Of a stretch of 64,000 nt of DNA, positions 53,440-61,392 are shown in pieces. Where the stretch lies: the NCBI RefSeq assembly GCF_014192415.1, contig NZ_JACHXY010000003.1, positions 618,227 to 682,226 on the forward strand, given 5' to 3'. The stretch comes from Microbacterium proteolyticum (GTDB taxonomy: Bacteria > Actinomycetota > Actinomycetes > Actinomycetales > Microbacteriaceae). The stretch's first letter is position 1; every line of letters starts with the position of its first letter. Below the pieces are notes generated by a model. The model did not search any database and had not been told where the DNA came from. It was given only the letters and a program-made list of their open reading frames with translations. Made by a program: the position numbers and the translations under genes.

Positions 53440-53482
53440 ATCGTAGACGACCGGGACACGCCCGATGGTTGTAATTACAAGC
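53440..53482 (-). promoter_or_regulatory. promoter and palindromic operator of the XRE cassette
   Basis: TACGAT (minus strand 53445-53440) is the -10 of a leaderless transcript starting at GTG 53433. TTGTAATTACAA at 53471-53482 is a perfect 12-bp AT-rich palindrome over the -35 region. The 53465-53520 stretch is markedly AT-rich for this genome. Confidence 0.6.
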
Positions 53483-53667
53483 AGAGCACGGGTGCTATTT
53501 ACGGAGTGCTGTGATTGTATGGAACGAGCCCGCGAGCGAGTGGGTCGGGGGGACCCGCCGCTCGCGCGGGCCGGACGCACAGCCGACCGGCCCACCTCCG
53601 CGGCGGGCGCGGCGTCATCGGGGGGCGTCGCGCTCGCTCGCTCACCCGCCGCGCCCGCCGCAGAGGC

Positions 53668-55320
53668 TCAGGCGATCCGCCGCTCTCCCGGCCGGATGAC
53701 CCGCCACCACCGGTGCCCGTACCCGTCGAGCGACACGTCGAAGCCGCCGCGCTCGAGCGTCTCGGCGCCGGAGTCGTCGTCGAGGAGGTTCACGACGCTC
53801 CAGCCCCCGGCATCCGCACCCTCGATCTCGAGGCGGAACGTGCGACCGTCGGGTGCGAAGTTGTGCGCCGCCACGAACATGCCGAGCTCGCTCGTCACCG
53901 AGTGCGCCAGCACGCACGTGTGCGGTTGATCCAGGATGCCGAGCTCCCCCCACCCGATCTCGGGCGAGGCGCGGTAGTGCCGCACGAGGTTCTGGACGAA
54001 TCGCAGCATCGAGCCGGGATCGTGCCGCTGCTGCGCCACGTTGACGTGCTGCGGACCGAAGCCGCCGGGCACGATGTCGGCGATGAGCTCGTCGGCGGGT
54101 GAGAAGCCGGCGTCGTCTGCTCCGGTCCACTGCATGGGGGTGCGCACCGCAGCCCTGCTGCCCTCGATCGTGGGGTTCTCGCCCATGCCGATCTCTTCGC
54201 CGTAGTAGAGCACAGGCGATCCCGGCAGCGAGAACATGAGGCTGTAGACCATGCGGATGCGACGCGGATCGCCCTCGAGCATCGACGGCAGGCGTCGCGT
54301 GATGCCGCGCCCGTGGATGCGCTGACCCTCCTCGGGGGCGAAGGCGGAGAAGACCTCGTCGCGCTCGGCCGGGCTGAGCTGGTCGAGGGTCAGCTCGTCG
54401 TGATTGCGCACGAAGTTGCCCCACTGATTGCCGCGGGCGATCGCGGGCCGCGACTCGATCGCCTCGCGCAAGGGCGTGGCATCCTGTCTCGCGAGGGCCA
54501 GGTACAGACGCTGGTTGGCGACGAAGTCGAACTGCATCGTCAACTCGTCGCCGTCGGCGTCGCCGAAGAAACGCATCTGCTCGTCGTACGGCAGGTTGAC
54601 CTCGCCGAGCATCATCGCGTGTCCGCGGCGGCGCGAGACGTATCCGCGCAGCTCCCGCAGGAACTCGTGCTCGGGGCCGTCGTCGCCGTCGATGACGAAC
54701 GGCACGGCATCCACCCGGAAACCGTCGATGCCGAGCTCGAGCCAGAAGCCGATCGCCTTCGCGATCTCTTCGCGCACCTCGGGGTGGTCGGTGGCGAGGT
54801 CGGGCTGGTGCCGGTAGAACGAGTGCTTGTAGTACTGACCCGCTGTCTCGTCGAAGAACCAGACACCGTCTTCGACGTCGGGGAACATGCTGGCGGGGGC
54901 ATCCGCCGGCACGTCGTCGCGCCACTGGTAGAAGTGCCGGTAGCGGCTGTCGGGGCTCGTGCGGGCCTCCTGGAACCACGGATGCTGGTCGGAGGTGTGG
55001 TTCACGACGAGGTCGACGATCACGCGCATGCCGCGATCGTGCGCGGTACGCAGCACCTCCACCATGTCGCCCAACGAACCGTAGCGGGGGTCGACGCCGT
55101 AGTAGTCCTCGATGTCGTAGCCGTTGTCGCGCTGGGGCGAGGGGTAGAACGGGGCCAGCCACAGGCAGGTCACGCCGAGCTCGGCGAGGTGGTCGAGTCG
55201 CTGCGCGAGACCGCGCAGGTCGCCCACGCCGTCGCCGTCGGCGTCGAGGTACGTCTTGACGTCGAGGTTGTAGAAGACCGCGGTCTTCCACCACAGATCG
55301 CTCGTGTCGGTGAGTCTCAT
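53668..55320 (-). CDS. GH13 alpha-amylase family enzyme (trehalose synthase-like)
   Basis: 550 aa. Catalytic residues fit GH13: Asp204 (GIDGFRVDAVPF), Glu240 (MMLGEVNLP) and Asp308 (FVRNHDELT). The opening WWKTAVFYNLDVKTYLDADGDGVGDLRGL and EIGMGENPTIEGSRAAVRTPMQW resemble trehalose synthase (maltose glucosylmutase) and related transglucosylases. No signal peptide. Trehalose/maltose interconversion or alpha-glucoside hydrolysis are both possible. GGGGTGA precedes ATG 55320. It has no operon partner; the 215-bp gap to the LacI gene holds no other gene. Confidence 0.85.
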   Translation of the reverse strand: MRLTDTSDLWWKTAVFYNLDVKTYLDADGDGVGDLRGLAQRLDHLAELGVTCLWLAPFYPSPQRDNGYDIEDYYGVDPRYGSLGDMVEVLRTAHDRGMRVIVDLVVNHTSDQHPWFQEARTSPDSRYRHFYQWRDDVPADAPASMFPDVEDGVWFFDETAGQYYKHSFYRHQPDLATDHPEVREEIAKAIGFWLELGIDGFRVDAVPFVIDGDDGPEHEFLRELRGYVSRRRGHAMMLGEVNLPYDEQMRFFGDADGDELTMQFDFVANQRLYLALARQDATPLREAIESRPAIARGNQWGNFVRNHDELTLDQLSPAERDEVFSAFAPEEGQRIHGRGITRRLPSMLEGDPRRIRMVYSLMFSLPGSPVLYYGEEIGMGENPTIEGSRAAVRTPMQWTGADDAGFSPADELIADIVPGGFGPQHVNVAQQRHDPGSMLRFVQNLVRHYRASPEIGWGELGILDQPHTCVLAHSVTSELGMFVAAHNFAPDGRTFRLEIEGADAGGWSVVNLLDDDSGAETLERGGFDVSLDGYGHRWWRVIRPGERRIA

Positions 55321-55534
55321 GCCGTCACCCCCGTCCGGGCGTCGGTGCGGCGCGGAGCATGCGGGAAGGTCGTCATCGGAGCCCTCTTCTCGGGAGCGGT
55401 GGCGTCGGTCCCCTCCGTTCTATCCGGCGCTCCTGATCACCGGCGGGCTCTTGCCCCGGGTCCGGTGATGTGCGTCGGTCGGTGGCGCCTGCCCGGCAAC
55501 CGGGCGCGACAGCCGACACAGGCACGCCGCAGCG

Positions 55535-56515
55535 TCAGAGGCGGCAGGATTCCCGCTCGACCAGCGACACGTCGATGACCGTGACCTCATCGAGCCCGAG
55601 ACCCGCGTCGGGCTGGAGGCGCGCGAAGACCCGCTCGGCGGCGAGCGCGCCGATGCGGCGGGGGTCCTGGTCGATCACCGTCACGGCAGGCGTGAGGGTG
55701 TCGGCCATGGGGAAATCGCCGAAGCCGACGAAGGGCAGCGGGTTGGCGCGCAGCACGTGCGCGAGCGCCATCGACGAGCGGGCGTTCGCCGAGAAGATCG
55801 CGGTGGGCGGCTCGTCGAGCGCGCGGAGCCTCTCGAGAGCGGATGCCGCGGTCTCGCGGTCGGACACCTGCGAGGCCACGAGACGCTCGTCGATCTCGAC
55901 CCCGGCCTCGCGCAGCGCCCGGCGCCACCCCTCGACGCGTTTGGTCTCGGTGGAGAGGTGGACCATGTCGCCGAGGTAGGCGATGCGACGGTGCCCGTGC
56001 GAGAGCAGGTGGGCGGTGGCGAGGTGGGCTCCGGCCTCGTCGTTCTCGGTGAAGGTGTCGGTCATCAGACCCGCGGGGGCGCGGTCGACGAAGACGATCG
56101 GGGTGTGCCCGCGCCACCGCTCGAGCCACGAGTGGTCGGTGCCGACCGGGGCGATGACGAGTCCGGTGAGCTGACGACCCAGCAGCGATTCGAGGGCGGG
56201 GCGCTCGTCCGACGGGTCTTCGCCCAGGCTCGTGACGAGCGTGGAGAGCCCGTGCCGACGGGCGGTGTCTTCGACCGCGCGCGCGATGGCGGCGAAGAAG
56301 GGGTCGACGACGTCGGGGACGGCCACGCCGATGACCGAGGCTCGTCCCGCGCGGAAGGTGGTGGCCAGGGCGTTGGGCACGTAATTGAGATCGCGCATCG
56401 CGGCCTCGACGAGCGCCCGGGTGTCGGGCAGCACGTGGGGGTCGTCGTTGAAGACCCTCGAGACGGTCTTGGTGCTCACACCCGCGCGCTGGGCGACGTC
56501 GCGCATCGTGGTCAC
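55535..56515 (-). CDS. LacI-family regulator, downstream of the LacD operon
   Basis: 326 aa. HTH TTMRDVAQRAGVSTKTVSRVFN plus hinge and a two-lobe sugar sensor (GFGDFPMADTLTPAVTVIDQ). GTG 56515 follows GGAGG by 6 nt; an ATG nine bases later is also possible. It lies 233 bp downstream of the LacD-type aldolase gene on the same strand. It is a candidate for binding the TGACACCGGTGAC motif before the kinase-HAD and FrcK-like genes, by position only. Confidence 0.9.
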   Translation of the reverse strand: MTTMRDVAQRAGVSTKTVSRVFNDDPHVLPDTRALVEAAMRDLNYVPNALATTFRAGRASVIGVAVPDVVDPFFAAIARAVEDTARRHGLSTLVTSLGEDPSDERPALESLLGRQLTGLVIAPVGTDHSWLERWRGHTPIVFVDRAPAGLMTDTFTENDEAGAHLATAHLLSHGHRRIAYLGDMVHLSTETKRVEGWRRALREAGVEIDERLVASQVSDRETAASALERLRALDEPPTAIFSANARSSMALAHVLRANPLPFVGFGDFPMADTLTPAVTVIDQDPRRIGALAAERVFARLQPDAGLGLDEVTVIDVSLVERESCRL

Positions 56516-56748
56516 GAGGCACCTCCGGAATGTGGGCGAGTGGCGGCTTCGACGTGCAACCCTATCGGGCGGTCACCGTCGACCCGTGCCGGGCCGGCGA
56601 GGGCCGACACCGCTCCCCGCCGGGCGGAGGGGGTGCCCGTCCACCCGACACCGTGGCATCCATTTCCCGCCTGCACGCGCGGGATCCTCGACCGACGGGA
56701 GTCGGGCGCGGTCATGGACGCTTCCGGTGCCGGGCGGTCGGACGCATG

Positions 56749-57636
56749 TCAGCGACCGTCGACGGCGTCGGCGAGCTCGCGCAGGCGCGGCAGGGCGCGG
56801 CCGGAGAGCAGCTCCTCGCGGCGACCGGCGTCGATCGAAAGGCTGTCCTTCCACAGCGACCGGCCGGCCATCGCGCCCGAGGCGCCGTTCGCGACGGCGG
56901 TGCGCACCTGCTCGATGAAGGTCTCGTGGTCGACACCGGCCGACAGCACGGCCCACGGCACGCCCTGGGCGACCTCGGTGACGCGGGCGCTGGCCTCGGC
57001 CGAGCCCGGGTACTGGAGCTTCAGGATCTTCGAACCGCACGCGACGGCCAGCGCGGCACCGTCGACGACGAGGTCGGCGAAGTTCGCCTTGTAGTCCTCG
57101 TCGCTCTCGTCCTCCAGCTGGTAGGTGAGCAGCTCGACGATGAGCAGCAGCCCCTCGGCCTCGCAGGCGGCGACGAGGTCGCGGATCTCCTGCGCGACGC
57201 GGGAGTCGGCATCCTGCTTGTCGGGGCGCGTGTAGTAGAGCATCTTCGCGACGGTGCCGCCCATGTCGCGCACGGTGCGCGGGGTGACACCCGGCACGAA
57301 GCGCGTGTACTTCAGGCCGTCGACGGTCTCGAATCCCGAGGCGTCGAGGCCCACGACGAGTCCGGTGTCGCGGTCGAGAACACCGTCGTCGACGATCTGC
57401 GGCAGCGCGACCTCGGGGTCGAGCAGGATCGCGGGGGCGTGGTTGGCGAGGTGACGCACGAGGTCGGCCTTCACCGCGGCGAGCTCTTCGCGCGAGATGG
57501 CGTCGGAGCCGTTGGGGGCGTCCTTGATCGCGGCCTTCATGCCGTTGCGCTGGTCGGCGGCGACGATGAGCATGTGTCCGTCGGGGGTGCTGATCGACTG
57601 GAGCGCGCGGCGCTCGAGCGTGGTGAGTTCGTTCAT
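56749..57636 (-). CDS. LacD/YihT-type class I ketose-bisphosphate aldolase
   Basis: 295 aa TIM barrel. The Schiff-base lysine is expected in GSKILKLQYPGS (Lys206), with ADQRNGM and LYYTRPD lining the site. The family holds tagatose 1,6-bisphosphate aldolase (LacD) and sulfofructose-phosphate aldolase (YihT). No sulfoquinovose genes are present, so a tagatose/fructose-type ketose bisphosphate is preferred. AGAAGAGAG precedes ATG 57636. It follows the FGGY kinase by 64 bp in one operon. Confidence 0.82.
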   Translation of the reverse strand: MNELTTLERRALQSISTPDGHMLIVAADQRNGMKAAIKDAPNGSDAISREELAAVKADLVRHLANHAPAILLDPEVALPQIVDDGVLDRDTGLVVGLDASGFETVDGLKYTRFVPGVTPRTVRDMGGTVAKMLYYTRPDKQDADSRVAQEIRDLVAACEAEGLLLIVELLTYQLEDESDEDYKANFADLVVDGAALAVACGSKILKLQYPGSAEASARVTEVAQGVPWAVLSAGVDHETFIEQVRTAVANGASGAMAGRSLWKDSLSIDAGRREELLSGRALPRLRELADAVDGR

Positions 57637-57700
57637 GATCTCTCTTCTCTGGGGTTCTCTCCCGCGCCCGGTTGCGGGCGGGATGCGGTGGGGGCGGTGG

Positions 57701-59152
57701 TCAGGAGGGGACGGATGCCGTGACGAGCCGCCGTGCCATGTCGGCGGCTCCGAATGCGACGTCCTGCTCGCGGGTGGACAGGGACGCATCGGGCAGCACC
57801 TCGGCGCGGGCGCGGCGGACGCTGGCCATCCCCGCCCACCCGCCGGTGAGGGTGGAGCGGGTCGCGGGCGCGATCTCGCGGTCCATCGCGGCGATGAGGG
57901 CGGCCACCTCGTCGTTGCTGTGCCGCAGCACCGCGCCGAAGATCTCGGCCGGTGAGGCTTCGGTGTGCAGCGTCAGCCGCAGCACCCCGTCGTCGTTGCG
58001 GGCACCGGTGACCTCGATGGCACCGGCCGGCAGCTCGCCCTCGTAGGGCAGGGCCATGACCGCGGCATCCAGCGCGTCACGACCGGCACGGTCGCTGATC
58101 CCTGCGGCGTGCAGCGCACGTCGCAGGAGGAGCCCGGTCTTGACCCCGGCGACGAGCACGTGCTGGCCGGGTACGACGTGGCGCACCTCGTTGATGAGCG
58201 CGTCGGCCAGACGCCGGCGGGCGGCGAAGCCCAGCGGCGCATCGAGCACGCGCAGCAGCACCTCGGCGGTGCCGAGCGAGACGTGGTAGCTCCCGGCATC
58301 CAGGGTTCCGTTGGCTTGCGCGGCGACGAGGTGGTCGTGCCCCGCGACGGTGAGGGCGGCGCCCGCGACACGCGGTCCGAAGGCATCGGATGCCGCACCC
58401 CAGGGCAGGCCGCCACCGCGGAGCGGCGGAAGCAGGGCGTCGTCGACACCGAGCGCGTCGAGCATGGCGGGCCAGGCTGCGCCGGAGTCCTGGTCGATGA
58501 GCCCGGTGCGCGAGGCGAGGGAGAGTTCGAGGGCGACGTCGCCTCCGAGGGCTGCGACGACGAACTCGGGCAGGTCGAGCCAGCGGAGTCCGGCGAGGTC
58601 GGTGCCCTGGTCGCGCAGCCAGGCGAGCTTGGCGACGCTGACCTGCGCGCCCAGCGGCAGCCCGGTGCGGCCGGCGAACTCCTCGCGCACCGCCTCCGGG
58701 AACGCCGCGATCTGTTCGAGACCGCGCGGGTCGAACCACGCGAAACCCGGGCCCGCGGCGGCGCCGTCGGCGTCGATCAGGATGCCGGTCTCGCCCATGC
58801 CGGCGACGGCAAGAGAGATGAGCGGCTCGGTGGTCCGGGACGCGAGCTCGGCGTCGACGAGGTCGATGAGGGCGCGCACCGAGGTCAACAGGTCGCCGGC
58901 GTCGATATCGGTGGTGCCGCCCTCGCCGACGCGCCACGGCGTGGGCACCTGCGCACCGGCCATCTCACGTCCGGCGTCGTCGATGACGAGCATCTTGATG
59001 GCGGTGCTGCCGAGGTCGAGCCCGCCGTGCAAGCGGGATGCCGCGGAGCCCGAGGTCGCCCCCGCCCCGCCGAGCCGTGACGTGGTCGCGGCGTTCGACC
59101 CCGAGGGGTCCGCCAACGCATCGGCCAGGATCATGTCACCGGTGTCTTGCAT
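57701..59152 (-). CDS. FGGY-family kinase of the LacD operon
   Basis: 483 aa. After a 40-residue low-complexity N-terminus comes GGLDLGSTAIK. The catalytic Asp is in TVAGHDHLVAAQ and the phosphate loop is SLGTAEVLLRV, so it belongs to the GHDH subgroup like the kinases at 27711 and 30605. GGAAAGGA precedes ATG 59152. Codons 3-6 consist of GACACCGGTGAC, a copy of the operator motif before the divergent gene. Substrate unknown; the LacD aldolase suggests a C6 ketose or its phosphate. Confidence 0.85.
   Translation of the reverse strand: MQDTGDMILADALADPSGSNAATTSRLGGAGATSGSAASRLHGGLDLGSTAIKMLVIDDAGREMAGAQVPTPWRVGEGGTTDIDAGDLLTSVRALIDLVDAELASRTTEPLISLAVAGMGETGILIDADGAAAGPGFAWFDPRGLEQIAAFPEAVREEFAGRTGLPLGAQVSVAKLAWLRDQGTDLAGLRWLDLPEFVVAALGGDVALELSLASRTGLIDQDSGAAWPAMLDALGVDDALLPPLRGGGLPWGAASDAFGPRVAGAALTVAGHDHLVAAQANGTLDAGSYHVSLGTAEVLLRVLDAPLGFAARRRLADALINEVRHVVPGQHVLVAGVKTGLLLRRALHAAGISDRAGRDALDAAVMALPYEGELPAGAIEVTGARNDDGVLRLTLHTEASPAEIFGAVLRHSNDEVAALIAAMDREIAPATRSTLTGGWAGMASVRRARAEVLPDASLSTREQDVAFGAADMARRLVTASVPS
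59135..59146. promoter_or_regulatory. operator-like motif inside the FGGY start region
   Basis: GTCACCGGTGTC (complement GACACCGGTGAC) occupies codons 3-6 of the FGGY gene. The same 12-mer is at 59202-59213, with centres 67 bp apart, and at 44629-44640. Confidence 0.5.
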
Positions 59153-59200
59153 GCGCGGCCGTCCTTTCCGGAACTTCTCTCAGTCCCGGAATTCCCAGCA

Positions 59201-59236
59201 TGACACCGGTGACTTGCTACGTCTATGGTGGGGGTA
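59201..59236 (+). promoter_or_regulatory. operator and -10 box of the kinase-HAD gene
   Basis: TGACACCGGTGAC at 59201-59213 is followed by TATGGT (59224-59229), 6 nt before ATG 59236. No ribosome site is present, so the transcript is leaderless. Confidence 0.65.
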
Positions 59237-60456
59237 TGCCGACGCCGTGTCAAATGCCCGAATCCCTCGCCGTCGTCGTCGCCGGAACCGCCGGCAGCGG
59301 CAAGAGCACGCTCGGTCGGGCGATCGCCACGAGCCTCGGTGCACCCCTGGTCGACCTCGACAGCGTGACCACGCCGCTGCTCGACGCCCTGCCCGACGGC
59401 GTACTGGGCGAGCACTGGCTCACCTCTCCGCACGCCCCCGCGATCCGCGCCGGGCGCTATGCCGCCCTGCGCGCCACCGCCGCCGACGCCCTCTCCACCG
59501 CGGGACGCGTGGTGGTCGTGGCCCCGTTCACCGCCGAGCTCGCGGGCGGTGCCGAGTGGGACGCCCTGCGCGAGGCGATCGCCCCCGCCGAGCCCCGCGT
59601 CGTGCACGTCGACGGAGATCCCGCCGTGCTGGCATCCCGTCGCTCGTCACGCGGCGCCTCGCGCGACGCGCACCGTCCCGACACCGCGCCCGTCGCCCCG
59701 GCGATCGCCGTGACCGCCGTCGACGCCGAGCTGTCGACGGCGCAGCAGCTGGCCCGTGTGTTGCCGGCGCTGGGGATCCGGCGGCCGGTCGACGCGGACG
59801 CCGAGATCTTCGGGCGCGAGTTCGACGCCGTGCTCTTCGACCTCGACGGCACGCTGGTCGACTCCACGGCATCCGTCGTGCGCTCCTGGCGGCGGTTCGC
59901 CGAGCACTTCGAGGTGTCGATGGAAGCTCTGCACGCCAACCACGGCCAGCCCGCGCGCACGCTCGTGGGTCACCTGCTACCCGCCGACCGGCACGCCGAG
60001 GCGCTCGCGCACGTCACCGACCTCGAGGTGACGGATGCCGTGGATCTCGATCCCATCCGCGGAGCCGCCGCCTTCTTCGCGTCGGTGCCCGCCGCACGCC
60101 GGGCGATCGTGACGTCGGGCTCGGTGCCGATCGCGAACGCCCGCCTCGCCGCGGCCGGCTACGACCGTCCCGACGTGTTCGTCACCGTCGACGACGTCGA
60201 GAACGGCAAACCCCACCCGGAGCCGTTCCTGCTCGCCGCAGCCCGCTTGGGCGTCGACCCGGGGCGCTGCCTCGTGGTCGAAGACGCCCCCGCCGGCATC
60301 GCCGCCGCCCGCGCCGCGGGATGCGCCGTGCTCGCCCTGACCGGCACGACCGCCGAAGAGCAACTCACCGCGGACCTCGTGGTCGACGGATTGGACGCCG
60401 TACTGCTCGAGGTCACGGCATCCGGGGCGCTGCGGTTGGTGCCGGCCCGCTCCTGA
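59236..60456 (+). CDS. P-loop kinase fused to a HAD-IA phosphatase
   Basis: 406 aa. Residues 10-170 form a gluconokinase/AAA33-like kinase domain with Walker A GTAGSGKST (17-25). Residues 195-400 are a HAD-IA domain: Asp202 and Asp204 in LFDLDGTLVDST, IVTSGS, the Lys in ENGKPHPEPF, and VVEDAPAGI. The two domains would catalyse opposite reactions, phosphorylation and dephosphorylation, on sugar-like substrates. It is divergent from the FGGY/LacD operon with shared operators, so it probably belongs to the same pathway. Confidence 0.88.
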   Translation: MPTPCQMPESLAVVVAGTAGSGKSTLGRAIATSLGAPLVDLDSVTTPLLDALPDGVLGEHWLTSPHAPAIRAGRYAALRATAADALSTAGRVVVVAPFTAELAGGAEWDALREAIAPAEPRVVHVDGDPAVLASRRSSRGASRDAHRPDTAPVAPAIAVTAVDAELSTAQQLARVLPALGIRRPVDADAEIFGREFDAVLFDLDGTLVDSTASVVRSWRRFAEHFEVSMEALHANHGQPARTLVGHLLPADRHAEALAHVTDLEVTDAVDLDPIRGAAAFFASVPAARRAIVTSGSVPIANARLAAAGYDRPDVFVTVDDVENGKPHPEPFLLAAARLGVDPGRCLVVEDAPAGIAAARAAGCAVLALTGTTAEEQLTADLVVDGLDAVLLEVTASGALRLVPARS

Positions 60457-60611
60457 CGACGGGGCGTCGCCGACCCGGCCGAACCAGGCCCCCAGGCGGT
60501 GCCCGCGGCTTCCCGATCGGCGGGCGTCTCCGCGGCGGTACCGACGACGTAGAGGAGAACGAACGTCGATATGACGACACCTTTCACGTGGTTCTCGAGC
60601 GGGGTGACGGG

Positions 60612-61028
60612 TTAGGGGCGTGGGAGGGCTTTCATGGAGTTGTTGCGGGGGTCGTGGGTCAGTTCGGCAAGGCCGAGGGCTTCGAGGAGTGGTGGCAGGT
60701 ACATGCCGAACCGGCCGCGGTACCCGTTCCGGAGCCCGTACCACCCGCCCCTCGGGTTGTCGTCCGCTCGCCCGAACCACTCGACGGTGCCCGGCTGGGC
60801 GGGTTTCTTCTCGTCTGCCGCACCGAGAAGCACCCATCCGTCGTGTTCGAGCAGCCAGGCGTGGAGGTCGTCGATGGCGGTCGCGTCGTACTTCAGGGTC
60901 GTCGAGCCGACCTGGCACACCAGGACCGGGGGCGTCACCGTGTCGTCAACGAACATCGTGTAGGCCGACGTTCCCGGTGCGGTGGCCAACTGCCACGGGT
61001 CCTCGGGGGTTCCTGTTCCGGAGGTCAT
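60612..61028 (-). CDS. uncharacterised 138-aa protein
   Basis: 138 aa, cytosolic, rich in Trp, Pro and Gly. The opening SGTGTPEDPWQLATAPGTSAYTMFVDD and central HAWLLEHDGWVLLGAADEKKPAQPGTVEWFGR with GWYGLRNGYRGRFGMYLPPLLEALGLAEL look like a compact conserved domain, but the name of the family is not certain. AAAGGTG upstream supports ATG 61028. It sits alone beside the remnant of an alcohol dehydrogenase gene. No function can be given. Confidence 0.7.
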   Translation of the reverse strand: MTSGTGTPEDPWQLATAPGTSAYTMFVDDTVTPPVLVCQVGSTTLKYDATAIDDLHAWLLEHDGWVLLGAADEKKPAQPGTVEWFGRADDNPRGGWYGLRNGYRGRFGMYLPPLLEALGLAELTHDPRNNSMKALPRP

Positions 61029-61219
61029 CAGAGGTGCACCTTTCTGCTCGGCCGGTGGTTCAGCAGACCATCAGCCATGACGCACATCCCCGGAAACGGG
61101 GCGACGGAGAAGACCTTCCAGACAGGTCACCGTGCTGGGTCGTGCCGTTGCGGCGAACTTTCCTCTCTCACCGAGCGCCTGTCAAGGGACGTCTCTCACA
61201 CCGCAGATCGGCACGGGCG

Positions 61220-61354
61220 GTCATCCCCGTGCAGCAGGTCAACGAGGCCTTCGACGAGATGGTCGCCAACGACATCCGCTTCCGCTTCGTGATCGACAAC
61301 AGCACCCTGGATGCCGACCGCGACAGCGCCGCGGAGCTGCCCGCGTCGCAGTGA
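61220..61354 (+). pseudogene. 3' remnant of a zinc alcohol dehydrogenase gene
   Basis: The last 44 codons (VIPVQQVNEAFDEMVAND then RFRFVIDNSTL) match the C-terminus of NAD(P)-dependent zinc alcohol dehydrogenases, where INEAF...VRYRFVID is conserved. No start, zinc site or Rossmann fold precedes it; the 190 bp upstream are unrelated. A terminator follows. It is best read as a deletion remnant. Confidence 0.7.
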
Positions 61355-61361
61355 GTGACGA

Positions 61362-61392
61362 GAGGGGACGCGTCCGCCGGACGCGTCCCCTC
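61362..61392. terminator. bidirectional terminator
   Basis: Perfect 14-bp stem GAGGGGACGCGTCC (61362-61375 with 61379-61392) and a 3-nt loop. It follows the alcohol dehydrogenase remnant and overlaps the stop of the convergent dehydrogenase gene, so it can serve both. Confidence 0.8.

Noticed and set aside
53511..54102. Short plus-strand frames starting at the AT-rich region before the XRE gene
   Set aside because: They run antisense into the GH13 gene, with Arg/Pro/Ala-rich products and no motif; the AT-rich start region is better explained as the XRE promoter.
60159..60587. Minus-strand GTG frame starting with a hydrophobic KGVVISTFVLLYVV stretch
   Set aside because: It runs mainly antisense to the HAD domain, no clear ribosome site is present, and the rest has no membrane-protein or domain character.
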